Source: Mytilus trossulus
Taxonomy: Eukaryota; Mollusca; Bivalvia; Mytilida; Mytilidae
Length of the DNA stretch: 64,000 bases
Direction of reading: 5' to 3'
Assembly (NCBI RefSeq): GCF_036588685.1
Contig: NC_086374.1
Location: 63,424,457 to 63,488,456 of the forward strand
The notes under the pieces are model-generated. The model ran no database searches and had not been told where the DNA came from. It saw nothing but the letters and a program-made list of their open reading frames with translations. This document shows positions 1-13,200 of the stretch, in pieces (position 1 is the stretch's first letter; each line of letters starts with the position of its first letter). Both the position numbers and the translations under genes were made by a program.

Positions 1-2295
1 AGCTTTTTATAATGATTTTATCCTGTTTAATATAAATAAACAGATCTGTGGTAATACAGATTAGCCTCAAGATTTGTGTGTACATATGAATGTATAAGGT
101 ATTAATGAAAGTTACAGCTGCAGGCGGCTGTAGGCGAGTACACTCTCAAAATACACTACACATATTAATAGGATAAACATTGCCACCCGCTATTGGCATT
201 TAGCAACTAAGGAAATATTGTAGTATGATTGCTGCAAGATGTCGCGTAATATATCGCGGCTAATTTACTAAATAATGCTTCTTTACCTACCTTGCTAGGA
301 ACTAACTATAAAGAATGCACTGGTGTATCTTCTCATCAGTTATCATCCGTGTAAACCGGAAGACAGATCTAAGTAAGTTGTCATGGAAACGAAATTATCT
401 GTATTATAAACAAATCGATGACGACTGATGAGACGCTATTTTTCTAAAATTAAATCGCTTTATTTTCCCATGCAATATCATAAGTATACCTTGAAGATGG
501 CATTGCAACAGTGAATTGTACTTTAAAATCTTCAATTGTCAGTCAAGTAAAGGATCTATATAATCGTTGCATAGTTTAGTGAATTATTTTAATTTACGAA
601 ATCAGCTTAAAGTAACACACACATACACATGCACACACCGAGACTAATGATTAATTCATGTATGTCTTATTAATGCATGATCATTTGTGTGATGATTTGA
701 TAACCGAAAAATAGAAATTTAGATAATGGCAACTTTACATCTATTTGAATAATTATCGATTCTTAAGAATATGATTTATTTCAAATTGCACGTGTTGCAA
801 AAATAAATACAAATGTAAGTATAGATAAAAAAAAAAGTTATACAAAAAAAGTTAAACGCTTTTTATTAAAAAGCAATACCGGTATACATATGGATATTAC
901 AATTTAATGTAATGGGATCTGATACCAGATGTGTAAAATCGTTTTAATTTATAAAATATCAAACGAGACAAATTCATATCATTTTGTCATGCAGACTTGT
1001 TTTAGTTGTAGTCATATGGATAATAGTGTGACCGGTACACTTGATTTTGTGTAGGACTGACCCCACCAACACACACATGCAGGGACAAGGCATATGACTA
1101 AAAAGTCGAAACAGTCTAACTGTGGGATTCATTACTTTCTAAAAAATTACTTATAATGTATTAAGTTTAACATGAAAAATAATTTAAAGAGATGTTTAAT
1201 GTTATAATTTTAAATTCCATACCAAATTTTTTATGTGCCCGTCAGTAGTCGGCGAGTTGTTTTCGTTGGTTCATATTTGTCATATTTGTTTTTCGATAAG
1301 TTGTTTAGTTATGAATAAGGCTCTTTGTTTTATCAATGAAAGGCCTCGCATTTTTCACGTTGGGTCTTTTATAGCAGTCTATATGGAAAGTTAGTCTGGT
1401 TACTTACATTTTATCAAAAATATAAAAACACAGCTCTTAAAAAAATGTTAATTATGTAAATGAATTATATGTTTCAGATTTAAAAAAAAAAGGACATGGA
1501 CATTTTTACCTAGAAATATTAATGACATGGACTTAAATTCCTAGGTAAATTAGTCTGGGGACAAAAATTACTAATATCAGACTATATTTACTAGTAAAAT
1601 TTGTAACCATGGACATTTTATACTAGGAATATGGGTCCGCCCGGACATATTTTACAAGGACAAATTTATCGCTTACATATACAGTATGTGTTTCTCAATA
1701 TTAAAGGCCGTATCGGTAATTACATACATCCTCTTTATTTGAAATTTGTTAGCTGTATCATTCGCAATCACACCACATCTCTTTGTGTTTACATTTCATG
1801 CTGGTGAAACGAAATTACGATCCACAAAATGTAAACTCCTGTGACATTAATGTTACAAAAGCGAGAAACAGTGATCCTAGATTCTGTCCTCGGCGTCGAC
1901 CTTGTCAACTTTTATGTTCAGTCTGTCATTAAAATTTGTGAAGACATCAATAACGATGTCCAATCTCCATAAAAAAATTATGAAATTGGACAGAAGCCTG
2001 TTTATGAGCAAAATACAGTATCCCCAGAAAAATTTACAGGTAACAAGAACTAACAGTAAGTTTAACAAAAAAAGCTTCTGCCAAAGTTTCACAAAATTCT
2101 ATAAAGTTTTTAAATGCCCTATTTGGCGTATAATCTGCAGTGGTGTTGGAGGCAAAAAAGTTTACACCTAATCGTAAAACAAATGTCAAAGTGTTTGTAG
2201 AACCAAATGAAACCCCCAAGTAAAACAACCCGGATAATTTAATTTGAAATAGTTAGGCTGTTAGGTTTATCAATTGAATTGTTTCAGATCTGTCA
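1..2295. other. Intergenic AT-rich DNA with decayed repeats
   Basis: No supported gene. Around 1320-1390 and 1690-1795 are decayed pieces of the mussel repeat whose tail resembles CACACCACATCTC. Around 1490-1680 is a cluster of imperfect palindromes built on TTTACCTAG, CTAGGTAAA and TTTACTAGTAAA, interspersed with GGACATGGACA, which could be a MITE. At 1877-2228 short open frames exist on both strands, but none shows a recognisable domain or a clear exon structure. Confidence 0.5.
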
Positions 2296-2445
2296 TATGC
2301 ATGTAAGGCCTTTTATAGTTGACCATATGGTATGGTTTTCTCCTCATTGTTGAGGGCCGTATTATTGCCTATAATTGATAACATAAACTTCATTTGAACT
2401 TTGGTGGTCTAATTGGCAATAATACCACATCTCCTTATTTTTATA
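2296..2445 (+). repeat. 3' part of mussel repeat family A
   Basis: The segment contains the family landmarks in order: GGCCTTTTATAG, then CTCATTGTTGAGGGCCGTA, and finally AATTGGCAATAATACCACAT. The same order occurs in fuller copies at 18320, 41086 and 51720. I recognise the tail as a common Mytilus repeat; its class (SINE-like or other) is not settled from this window. Confidence 0.7.
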
Positions 2446-3144
2446 TCAATTACTAGTATAAGTTAACTGCATTTGGGACTACAACAATTGTGCAGGCTAC
2501 TAGTATTCAAAACCAGTTAGCCATGATAACGAGCAGGAAGTCTTCACAAGGCCGTCAAATGGAAAATTTGACTAAAGGATAAAGCACAAATAATGAAATA
2601 GGCCCATCTTTTGTTTCAATTATTACACATTGTGTAATTTTAGGGACTTTTATAGCTCACTATACAGTACTGGTTTTGCCCATTATTTAAGAATGTACAG
2701 TGGCAAACAGTTGAAAACATCCATGTCCCTTGACTCTGGTGGATAGTTAATCTAAATTATTGTTATTATATTTTAATTGTTGTTTGATTATTTCCCTTAT
2801 ACTGCTTGAAATTATGTAGTAAGAAATGATGATTGTCTTTAGATGATTAGCTGTAAAATCATTTTTAGAAGTTAATATCAATTAATATTAATTTTTAACC
2901 ATGATTGTATGTCATTTTATATTTTAATATTTTATGAAGTATTTAAATGAGTAGCTTTTGTTGCAAACTCCATAAGAAATTGAATTGAGATTATTTTTGA
3001 AATAAGGGAAAAGGGGAGGTGAAAAAATAATTGGGGTGAAGGGGTACAATATTTCTCATTTCAGATGTCAGAAATTAAAATGAAAATTTCATTCCATGTC
3101 AGAAACCTATGCTGTGTCAACTATTTAATCACAATCCAAATTCA

Positions 3145-3245
3145 GAGCTGTATCAAGCTTGAATGTTGTCCATTCTTGCCCCAACTGCTCAGGGTTCAAC
3201 CTCTGGGTCGTATAAAGGTGCGCCCTGCGGAGCATCTGGTTTAAC
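3145..3245. repeat. Short dispersed bivalve repeat
   Basis: The stretch reading CCCCAACTGCTCAGGGTTCA and, further on, GCGCCCTGCGGAGCATCTGG is more GC-rich than its surroundings. I remember it as a recurrent segment in bivalve genomic sequence. No coding frame is evident. The recognition rests on memory only. Confidence 0.4.
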
Positions 3246-3479
3246 ATTTTTTTTAAACCTAGATAGCGACAATGCCTCACCCTTTTCTTTTCAGCCATAT
3301 GCATGAGTATAGTTCCACATATAAATTAGATTTGACAAACAATGAGGTCTGAATACAACTTGAAAATTGTTCCGCTGTCTGTAAGACGCAAATGATGCCC
3401 TGCCTGACCATAGAAACTTATAAATTTAACACTATGCATGTCCAAGTTGATAACGGAATGTAGGATTGCTATGTTAGGC

Positions 3480-3970
3480 TTTTGATACAAAAGTTGCTGG
3501 CTAGACAAGAATGAAAAAATAATGACCAAAAACGGTTGGTGGAGATTGTTGGACAAACCATGATTTCTTTGTGCAGCTAGTACAAAAAACAGTCTGTCAT
3601 TTTCAGAATATTTAAAAGAAATCAAAATCCGGTGGCCATGCACACCTCCATTATGTGTATGAAAATCCTACAAAGTATCAAAGCTGTATCTCAAAAACTG
3701 AAGGAGGAGATTGCCAGACAAACCATGATCTCTTTAAGCAGCTAATACCAAAAAATGACTGAGTCCGACTACTAGGGTTTTTTTCAGAATATTTGAAAAT
3801 AAATCATAATCCTGTGGCCAAGCACACCTTCATTATGCATATAAAAATCCAACAAAATGTTAAAGTTGTACCTCCAAAACTTTCGGAGGAGATAGCCAGA
3901 TCTAGACAAACAGTATATACCTATCCTAAAGGAGGGATGGACAAACAGATGGAGTGACATTTTGTCGCAG
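3480..3970. repeat. Imperfect tandem repeat, period about 182 bp
   Basis: TTTTCAGAATATTT occurs near 3600 and again near 3782. Each copy is followed by a similar order of blocks: GTGGCCAxGCACACC, then TTATG, then an AAACT...GGAGGAGAT block, then CCAGA. A partial upstream unit shares GACAAACCATGAT. The units are diverged, so the array is old. The open frames over it are shadows. Confidence 0.65.
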
Positions 3971-4133
3971 GGGAATAACAAATACAACAGAATTGTTTAC
4001 ATGGTTGACTGATGGGTTAAAGATTGATTTTAAAAGAAATCAACCCATCTCAACCTTTCAAGAAACTAGCAAAGAATAGATATCTAATGAAAGAATAGGT
4101 AAACAAACAAGCATAAGAATTTTTTTAATAATT

Positions 4134-4261
4134 TTAATCGTCCATTTTGTTTTCAGATGGTGGCATTGTCTCATGAAAGAATCTTGAATAAATGTGTCCC
4201 ATTCTGTGGATATCTTTATGTAGTATGGATCTAACACAGACTGTATGGCGTGGTTCACAAA
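4134..4261 (-). CDS. INTS5: INTS5 terminal exon
   Basis: The frame entered from the previous exon (phase 1, G plus TT) reads [20 protein letters not shown] and continues to a TAA at 4134-4136. It matches the INTS5 C-terminus, where human has a similar SVLHRNIDRLGLFSGRF block. A second frame over the same exon stays open further, to 4058, but it is out of phase and hydrophobic and lacks family similarity. ATTAAA hexamers on the minus strand overlap and follow the stop and may serve as polyadenylation signals. Confidence 0.88.
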
Positions 4262-7200
4262 CTGGAAAATACAGAAACATAATTGTCATAAGCAGTAAAC
4301 AAAGATGATTTTGTTTTCATTTAAGATTTTGATATCAGATACATATTTATGTCTACAAATTTTCTTGAAATGGTAATAATAAATTTCACATTTTTGTCCA
4401 CTCTGAAAAAAAAATCAATAATATCTGAATTAAAATCTATGACCAGATGGTCAAAAAAAAAAAAAAAAAGAATCTATCAAAAGTAAAAGAGAGTAAGAAA
4501 ATACAAAAGGCTTAGTCAAGCTCATGAGTTGAAAACAAACTGACAATGCAATTGCAATACAAAAACATACTGCTAAAAGAAAGTGACTACAAAATAAGAA
4601 TAGACTATTTTTACATTGGCAATAAATTAACATTGCTTAGTACCAATTCATTTTAACTCTGATAGATAGTTGTTTCATTGGCAATCATACCACATCTCCT
4701 CATAAGTGACTTCGACTGACAAAAAGGGCCTAAATGCGGCATTTACAATTTCATATTATGAAGTCGTAAAGTTGACATTGTCAAAATCTAAATGAGCACC
4801 TGTATTTCGTAATTACAAATTTGTAATTAGGTTTGCGGTAGGATTGAAAATAGACTAAACTTTTTTACTTATGAAATTGTATAACATTTTTACATCAATT
4901 ATTAAGAATTTTCCATTTATAAAATCTTACCTCTTTTGTTGACTTCTTCTGGATCTTCAGTGGGAGGATTCTCCTGCAACAAACATAAACATTTCTCATT
5001 TTCAATATGACAAAATCTCATAAGACTTTATATCAGTCTTCCTTTAGATCATTCATTATTTCTATGAAAGTTTGTGGCGGAGATGAGCAGAAATTAAAAC
5101 ACTAAGTTGAAATAAAATGTTTACACTACTATAAGCAGATCTAGATGTCCAACAGATGTATTATAGTTTAAAGCTATTCCACAAAATTTTACTTGATTTT
5201 ACTGACTGATAATTTCTTTTCTCAGCACAGTAGAGTGATATGAAAAATTATCACTAGAAACTAAGGTCACATGTGGCATTGTCAATGAAATTAACAATGT
5301 CCTCATTAAAATAGCAATAAACAGATTATCATTGGTCATATCAACTCAGTTGCTTTTCTAACTTTTGCCGTACTGACTCGAGCGTGAAAAGCAATCTTGT
5401 TGAGATGATCACAGATAATCTAAAAAATAAATGTTGATTTAGAATAAGGAAGAGAAGTAATCAAGATTACCCTGTTATCTGACTTAAAAGTAGACAAATA
5501 TCTGACTTATAATTCTTACAACTAATAAACAAATATTCAACATTTAATATTTTCATGTAATTATTTACGTCTGCTGTACAACTTGAAATATATTTATACA
5601 TGTTGGAATACTTCTGACTCCTACTTGTAATGCTTGTCAATTAATTAGTCTATATTTAAAGGTATTTCAAAAGGTATTTCCCAAGGATTCGTTGCATTTG
5701 AGTTATTATTGTTACCTTTATGTATTTCCACATTTCCACCAAAAGTAAATATGCTTCATAGGAAGTCACCAAGGGGAATAACTCTGATATAAACTTGAGT
5801 GGTGTTGGTAGGAGTCGACTCTGTAAAAGAAATAAGGTTAATGAAGGTGTTATTAAAGTACTGTATTTATTAATGCTCAAAGATAATGTATTTTAGCTAA
5901 AATTAGTATGCGGTATAAATTCAGCATACTAATTTTTAGCTAAAACACATTATATTTGAGCATTAATTAATAGAAGGACTATACAAATCCTTGGTATTTC
6001 TATTTTCTTTTCTACATCAGTAAAATGACCCCTTGTCTGAGGGAGGGTTGTTCTCAACCTGATAATAACAAACACAGGTCAAAGTATGGCCTTTTACACA
6101 GGGCTTTACTACAGGCCAAACAGCAAGCTATAAAGGACCCCAAAATTATTAGCGTACACAATTTGAACAGGAAACCAACGATCTAATTTATATATCCAAA
6201 CGTGAAAATACTAATGAACAACATCAACAAACGATAACTGCTGAGTGACAGGCCCCTGAATCAATCAGAACAGGTGCTTAAAGGTGCAGTGGCTATATAT
6301 AGTTTTGTTTCGTAAAGAACATTTTTTTATAAGGATTATAAGTAAGGGGGAAAGAAACAATTTTTTTGTTCATTACAGGTGTTTCCGCTGTTATAAATTT
6401 ATATCGGAGCACTCCTACTTTGGATAAATAGGTTTCATGCTGAAACAAATATTCTCACAGATATTTACACAGTCTGGTGGGGTGCTTTTATGTTTAAAAT
6501 CGTTATATACAGGTAAGACTGTGATTTAAAAAAAAAATGTTGATATCTTTTTCTAATATTTATAAAAAAAAAACGTGTGGTAAATGGACATGATTACATT
6601 TCCGTATGCGGGAAGCGGGAATATAAATTAAAAAAAAAAATCTGTTTTGAAAAAAATAGATGCGGGCGCGTCCGTCGAACAAGGAATCAAATTGGTGTGG
6701 CCTGACAAATCAATAGCAAATGTCAGAGCATAAAACAGATATCAATTCTTAATAAAATTAACTTCTTCAAAATTTTGTGGATGAATATGTGAATCAGTGC
6801 CGGCAGAACAGGACATCATGATTGTGACCTAATAATAAAGTTATAACAATTTTGAGTGTTATGAATGCAATAAATAGCAAGCTTAAGTCTCACTTATATT
6901 ATTAGCTATGTATAAGTGATACAAAATTTGATTTATTAATTTATTGATTGAAACTATCTTACTTTACAAATTATAATCACACTAAAACAAAATACCCTAA
7001 ATTGTACTCATTACCAATTGCTGTGGATTCATTAATATTTGTTGGATACCAATTTTCTTGAATTTTGTGGGTAAAGGGGAACCAGGAATTTAAATGTTCA
7101 ACCAATTGCAAATTTTCTGAAGGAATGTATGCAAGCAGTGCCAAGACCACAAAATTAAATATCCACAAATATTGAGTTTTCCTTAAACCTGGATTGGATG

Positions 7201-10200
7201 CCATGAATATAAACGAATCAACAGTAGTTGGTAATGTGTACAATTTAGGCTTTTTTGTTTTAGTTTGATTATAAAACAAAGCCTAAAACTTTACACATGT
7301 TTAATTTCTGTATTTTGAAAGATTATTTTACCTTTGACAAACACCTCACAAGTTTACAGCATGCCTCCATCTGCCTTGGTGAATGACTGGCCTGTTTCTG
7401 TCTACAACTCTCAAAGTAATTCATTAGAGAAGCTGTGATGGATTTCAACACAGGAGAACATCTACACATAGCCAATGGACCTGAAAAATACAATTATTTT
7501 ATGTAATGTAAAATATCTTGATAGTTTCAGTCAGATTTTAAACCAGAAACTATTCATCTGATAATTTCTATAGTAACTGGTCAATCTTAAAGTGAAGTAA
7601 AGGGAAATCTTAAAACATACTTTATTATATAACAACTAATGCATGACAACCCTAAATAGCCATTTGACCCTTGTTTAGAGACCCTTGTTAGTACATTAAT
7701 TCACATTTCCCATGAAAAGTACAAATATTTTTTTTTTATTAATTAAATGAGACAACAAATTTTATCTGTATATACTTACTTGATGAATATAAATCAAACA
7801 CATCCCATAATACCAGGTTATCTTCAAATATCTTCCATACAAACAAATCTCTGAAAAAATAATGGTTTATTATGTTATAGAAATATCCTTAGAGTAGAAA
7901 TGAGACAAACTCTTTCCCAGTTGCAATTGAGTTCATTCTTTCATATACCCTTAGTAACAAGAGAAAAGAATTCAAATGATTGCAAAATAAAGATTGTGAT
8001 AAGTAGAAATCAGATGCAGCGTAATAAATACATGTTTATTTATTAGTCTCAAATTGAAATCCCTATTTTTATGTTTACCTATAGTAATTTATGATTTAGA
8101 ATCAACTTTTGATAATTAACAGATTAACAATGATATTTTAGATAACTATAAGTCATACTGTGGATACATTAATATACATGGGTACCAATTTTCATGGGTA
8201 CATTTAAGAGGGGCGTAAAGGTGGGTATCTGCACAGAAGAACACAAAATAAAATTGCCATTCCTATTGAACAAATAATTCAAAATTTTCTGCACATTGAT
8301 CTTTTGACCGATTTCACCAAACATAGTGATAAACGAACCTTTTTCAGTGCAGCACGTAAAATAACTAGAGGCTCTAAAGAGCCTGTGTCGCTAACCTTGG
8401 TCTATGTGAATATTAAACAAAGGACGCAAATGGATTCATGACAAAATTGTGTTTTGACGATGGTGATGTGTTTGTAGATCTTACTTTACTAATCATTCTT
8501 GCTGCTTACAATTATTTCCATCCATAATGAACTTGGCCCAATAGTTTCAGTGGAAATGTTAGTAAAAATTTACAAATTTTATGATTGACCATTTTGGTCA
8601 TGTTGACTTATTTTCAGGTCTTACTTTGCTGTACATTATTGCTGTTTGCAGTTTATCTCTATCTAAAATAATATTCAAGATAATAACCAAAAACAGCAAA
8701 ATTTCCCTAAAATTATCAATTCAGGGGCAGCTTTTGGTTTTTGAGTTATAAGCCAAAAACGTCATTTTACCAATGTGTTCTATTTTTAGCCATGGTGGCC
8801 CTCTTGGTTGGTGGGCCGGGTCACGCCTCACAATTTTTTAACTAGATACCCCAAAGATGATTGTGGCCAAGTTTGGATTAATTTGACCTAGTAGTTTCAG
8901 AGAAGATTTTTGTAAAAGATTACTAAGATTTACGAAAAATGGTTAAAAATTGACTATAAAGGGCAATAACTCCTAAAGGGGTCAACTGACCATTTTGGTC
9001 ATGTTGACTTATTTGTAAATCTTACTTTGCTGAACATTATTGCTGTTTACAGTTTATCTCTATCTATTATAATTTTCAAGATAATAACCAATAACAGCAA
9101 AATTTCCCTAAAATTACCAATTCAGGGTCAGCAACCCAACAACAGATCGTCAGATTCATCTACAATTTTCAGGGCAGATAGATCTTGACCTGTTAAACAA
9201 TGTTACCCCATGTCATTTTTGCTCTTAATGCTTTGGTTTTTGAGTTATAAGCCAAAAACTGCATTTTACCCCTATGTTCTATTTTTAGCCATGGCGGCCA
9301 TCTTGGTTGGTTTGGCAGGTCACGTCACACATTTTTTAAACTAGATACCTCAAAGATGATTGTGGCCAAGATTGGATTAATTTGGCCCAGTAGTTTCAGA
9401 CGAGAAGATTTTTGTAAAAGATATATAAAATTTAAGAAAAAATGGTTAAAAATTGACTTTAAAGGGCAATAACTCCTAAAGGGGTCAAATGACCATTTTG
9501 GTCATGTTGACTTATTTGTGAATCTTACTTTGCTGAACATTTTTGCTGTTAACAGTTTATCTCTATCTATAATATTATTCAAGATAATAACCAAAAACAG
9601 CAAAATTTCCCTAAAATTTCCAATTCAGGGGCAGCAACCCAACAGTGGGTTGTCCGATTCATCTGAAAATTTCAGGGCAGATAGATCTTCACCTGATAAA
9701 CAATTTTACCCCACCCAGGTCAGGTTTGCTCTAAATGCTTTGGTGTTTGAGTTATAAGCCAAAAACTGCATTTTACCCCTATGTTCTATTTTTAGCCATG
9801 GCGGCCATCTTGGTTTGTTTGGCAGGTCACCCCACACAATTTTTAAACAAGATACCCCAATGATGATTGTGGCCAAATTTGGTTTAGTTTGGCCCAGTAG
9901 TTTCAGAGGAGAAGATATTTGTAAAAGTTAACGACGACGGATGACGACGACCACAGACGACAGACGCCAAGTGATGAGAAAAGCTCACTTGGCCCTTTGG
10001 GCCAGGTGAGCAAAAAATGGCAAAACAGTTTGCACGAAAATAACCTTTTACCACCCTCATTTGAATATCATGTACAACACAACAGGCTTGTATAGACTTT
10101 ACCACCCTCATTTGAATATCATGTACAACACAACAGGCTTGTATAGACTTTAGCAAACACAATGTCAAATATAACAAAAAACATAACTTTTCTAAAGCAA

Positions 10201-13200
10201 CAAAAATATAGATGAACCCAGAGTACTTCTTTTTATAAAATTTAACAAAAGATGACGTCAAGGAAAAAAGTGAAAATTATACAACTCATGTACATGTAAA
10301 ACCTTTAAGAATATTTTTGCTGTGACAATACACATATGACCCAGTATTACATTTGTTCAAAGTAATACCTTTCAACAGTTATTCTAATCGAGTCCTCCTC
10401 AGGCCAGAACCTATTATTATACAATACATCTGGTGTAGCTAGCTCTGTGATAAGACTCCCAACCATTCTACATAACTCTGCCGATAATGTGGATCTTCTT
10501 TTCCTAACAGGGAACATGTTATCTGTTTCCATTGGTGTATGAACTTCCTCTGGTCCCTGTGCTGTCACTGAACATGCTGCTAAAAGCTCCACTAAACACT
10601 GTTTATTTCTTACAACTTGAGGCTGAAATACAGAGGATGTTTAAATTTCTTGTAATAGTGCCAGAACTGTGTATTGGTGCTTGATCTTTTTAGAGTTTTT
10701 GTATGCACAAGCACTTCAAATTTACTTCTATTGTCTTTCCCGTCATCAAATTTCTAGAATAATAATGGAAGTTTGATTTTGTATGCATGGTACTTATAAC
10801 ATGTATAAAAAGACTTATTGTTAATTCTTAAGAAGTACTTATAAAACATTGGCTTTCAAAAATTTTGGCCAAGCATGATTGAGTTGAAGGTTATTTTTTA
10901 CCTGCTTTAAAACCTGCACATGTGTTCTTGGTTTCAGACCTTTCCCTATAACACCAGCATGGAATACACTAGAGTGTGACCTTGGCAAGGTCAAAGATAA
11001 ACCATGTTTCATATTTTCTTCCTTCAGTTGAGTATATGTATCTTTCTCTGAGGTGAGAGACGATGGATCTATTTTACCACCAAATAAAACTGAAATTTCC
11101 TGAAATTAATATTAGTAAAAAGTGTGGTTACTTCTCAAATTTATTTTAAATATAATATATGCCCTAAATTTATAAGAAGTATTTTATTTTGTTTGTTCAC
11201 AATTTAATAAGGAAATATGGCAAGTCACTCTCTGACATCTGTAGGCATTTTGTTTTATTCACTTTAAAAATAATTTCATTTTCACATTTAGTGAACATCT
11301 ATAGCTAGATTATAATCAACAATCTTTCTACAGTACACTTTAAATAAACTAAATATACTAAATAGTGTACAGCTCCAAAAGAGGAAAATATAACAAATGA
11401 ATACAAATATCAATAAGTAAATAATTTGGATAACAGATATCTTGCAATAGCATATAAATATAGAAACTCTGTCATAAATGAATCAATATAAATTCTTTTG
11501 TTCATGGTTTGTGGTCAAATATCATATCATATCATATGTACAGTTAGTATAATAAAATTCAAGGGGATTTGTATACAAACAAGAAATTAAGCAAAAGTCT
11601 CTCCACAGTTCACTATTTTAGCCATAATGAACTTTATCAGATACAAAGGTTAGGTAATCTTTGAAATATTAAATGATTATCTCCCTTTTGTCCTCTCTCA
11701 TTTGCAGGCACAGACTGTTTTTTATTCTATAATATTGTACTTTATGCGTTATTTCATTACAATCATTGTATAAATTTTATTCTAAAGGGTCCATGATTGG
11801 CAAATAAAGAATTGTTCTTCTATTGCATACTACTGAAAAAAATCTGCATTCAAATCTTAATTACCTTTGTAAACAAAGCTTCAATAAAAAATCTTAATAT
11901 GGTGGTCTGTACATAAGAACTGTTGATCAATTGTTTCATACACTGTTTACACACTGTTACCATTTCAAATGCTGTCTTTGAATCTAGAAAAGAATATAAA
12001 TCTAGCTATGATTCCACTTTGAAATGTGTACATATTAATCTATGTGTAATAAAAAATGGTTTTGATTTTCAAAAGCTAACACATCTGACATTAACTATTG
12101 TTATACAGAGGCTAATATCGTTAATACAATTTTAAAATATATTGACATTTTGTTTTTTCTGTATTAAAGTGTATATTTGTTGCTGGAATCTTAATAATTA
12201 AAAGTTTATCAAGCAGACTCTTTTTTCTAAAAATGTTTTTCTGATTTGAATTTTGACACTCGTGTGTGATAAATACACTGAAAGTTGCCGATATCTTTTT
12301 ACTATACGTCATTAAAATATTTGAAAATTGTTATTACACTCAAACTTATATTATGCTGTTTTTTTTATGTTCCACAACAGGTGCTACATGGAGTAAAATC
12401 TGCTTACATTTAGGAAGCACCTGAGATCAACTAAAGGTTTTTAACGAGGTTTGTGATGCTTACTCTTATAGTTTTTATGTAGTGTTTTGTAGGCTAAAGG
12501 TGGTACCCAACACCTTCACTAAAATTATTTTGGCTCGTTTAATTTTTATAAAATTTTGACAAAGAATTTACTTTGACCCTTTGACAAAAATATAAAAATT
12601 TAAAATAATTTGAATCAACCATTTTATCAGAAAAATTACACTGGTTACATAGCAGTTTGACAAAGACTAGTTTTGATCAATGAGGCTAAATATTCCCTTA
12701 ACAACACAACGTGATTAAAACGTTTAGCTGATATTACAGAGTTATCTCCCTGTAGTGTTAAGTACCACCTTAAGCTGTCATTTCCTCTCATGTACTTTAG
12801 GTATCATTAGCCTCTTTTTCAGATTGATCAGATAAACTTCCCACTGTTACATTAATTACCTTCTATTTCTAATATCCTGAAGAATAATTCTGACAGGGAT
12901 GAACACAATGTAAGAGTTACAGGACTTGATAAGACCTTTGGGAGTTTTACAATGTTGATGATTTTGAGCATGGTGATAGCAATCTTTGTATCACTGCTTG
13001 TTAGTAAAGGCAGGAACGATTCCCACTGCTGATGAATACAATACTGGTATAATGATCTGGAAAAAATATATATACAGATTTATATATATAGCATATAATA
13101 CAAACACATTTTTTTATATTGCATTTTATAGTATTGCATAGAAATATAATATTTGCCACAGAAAGTAACCAAAAGTTAGCTTGCAATAATTCCGAATAAG

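Noticed and set aside
1877-2228. Overlapping open frames on both strands (71, 89 and 64 codons)
   Set aside because: No domain, no consistent splice sites and no single frame with a plausible start and end; too short to call in AT-rich DNA.
4058-4258. 66-codon open frame at the INTS5 3' end as the real C-terminus
   Set aside because: It is out of phase with the 4931-4973 exon. The phase-compatible frame gives [11 protein letters not shown], which fits the family, and stops at 4134.
6977-7279. 100-codon minus-strand open frame
   Set aside because: It is covered by a MITE (7021-7224) in an INTS5 intron and resembles no protein.
9884-10261. 125-codon minus-strand open frame with an internal protein repeat
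   Set aside because: The repeat is simply the 51-bp DNA duplication, and the rest is the end of a mobile element.
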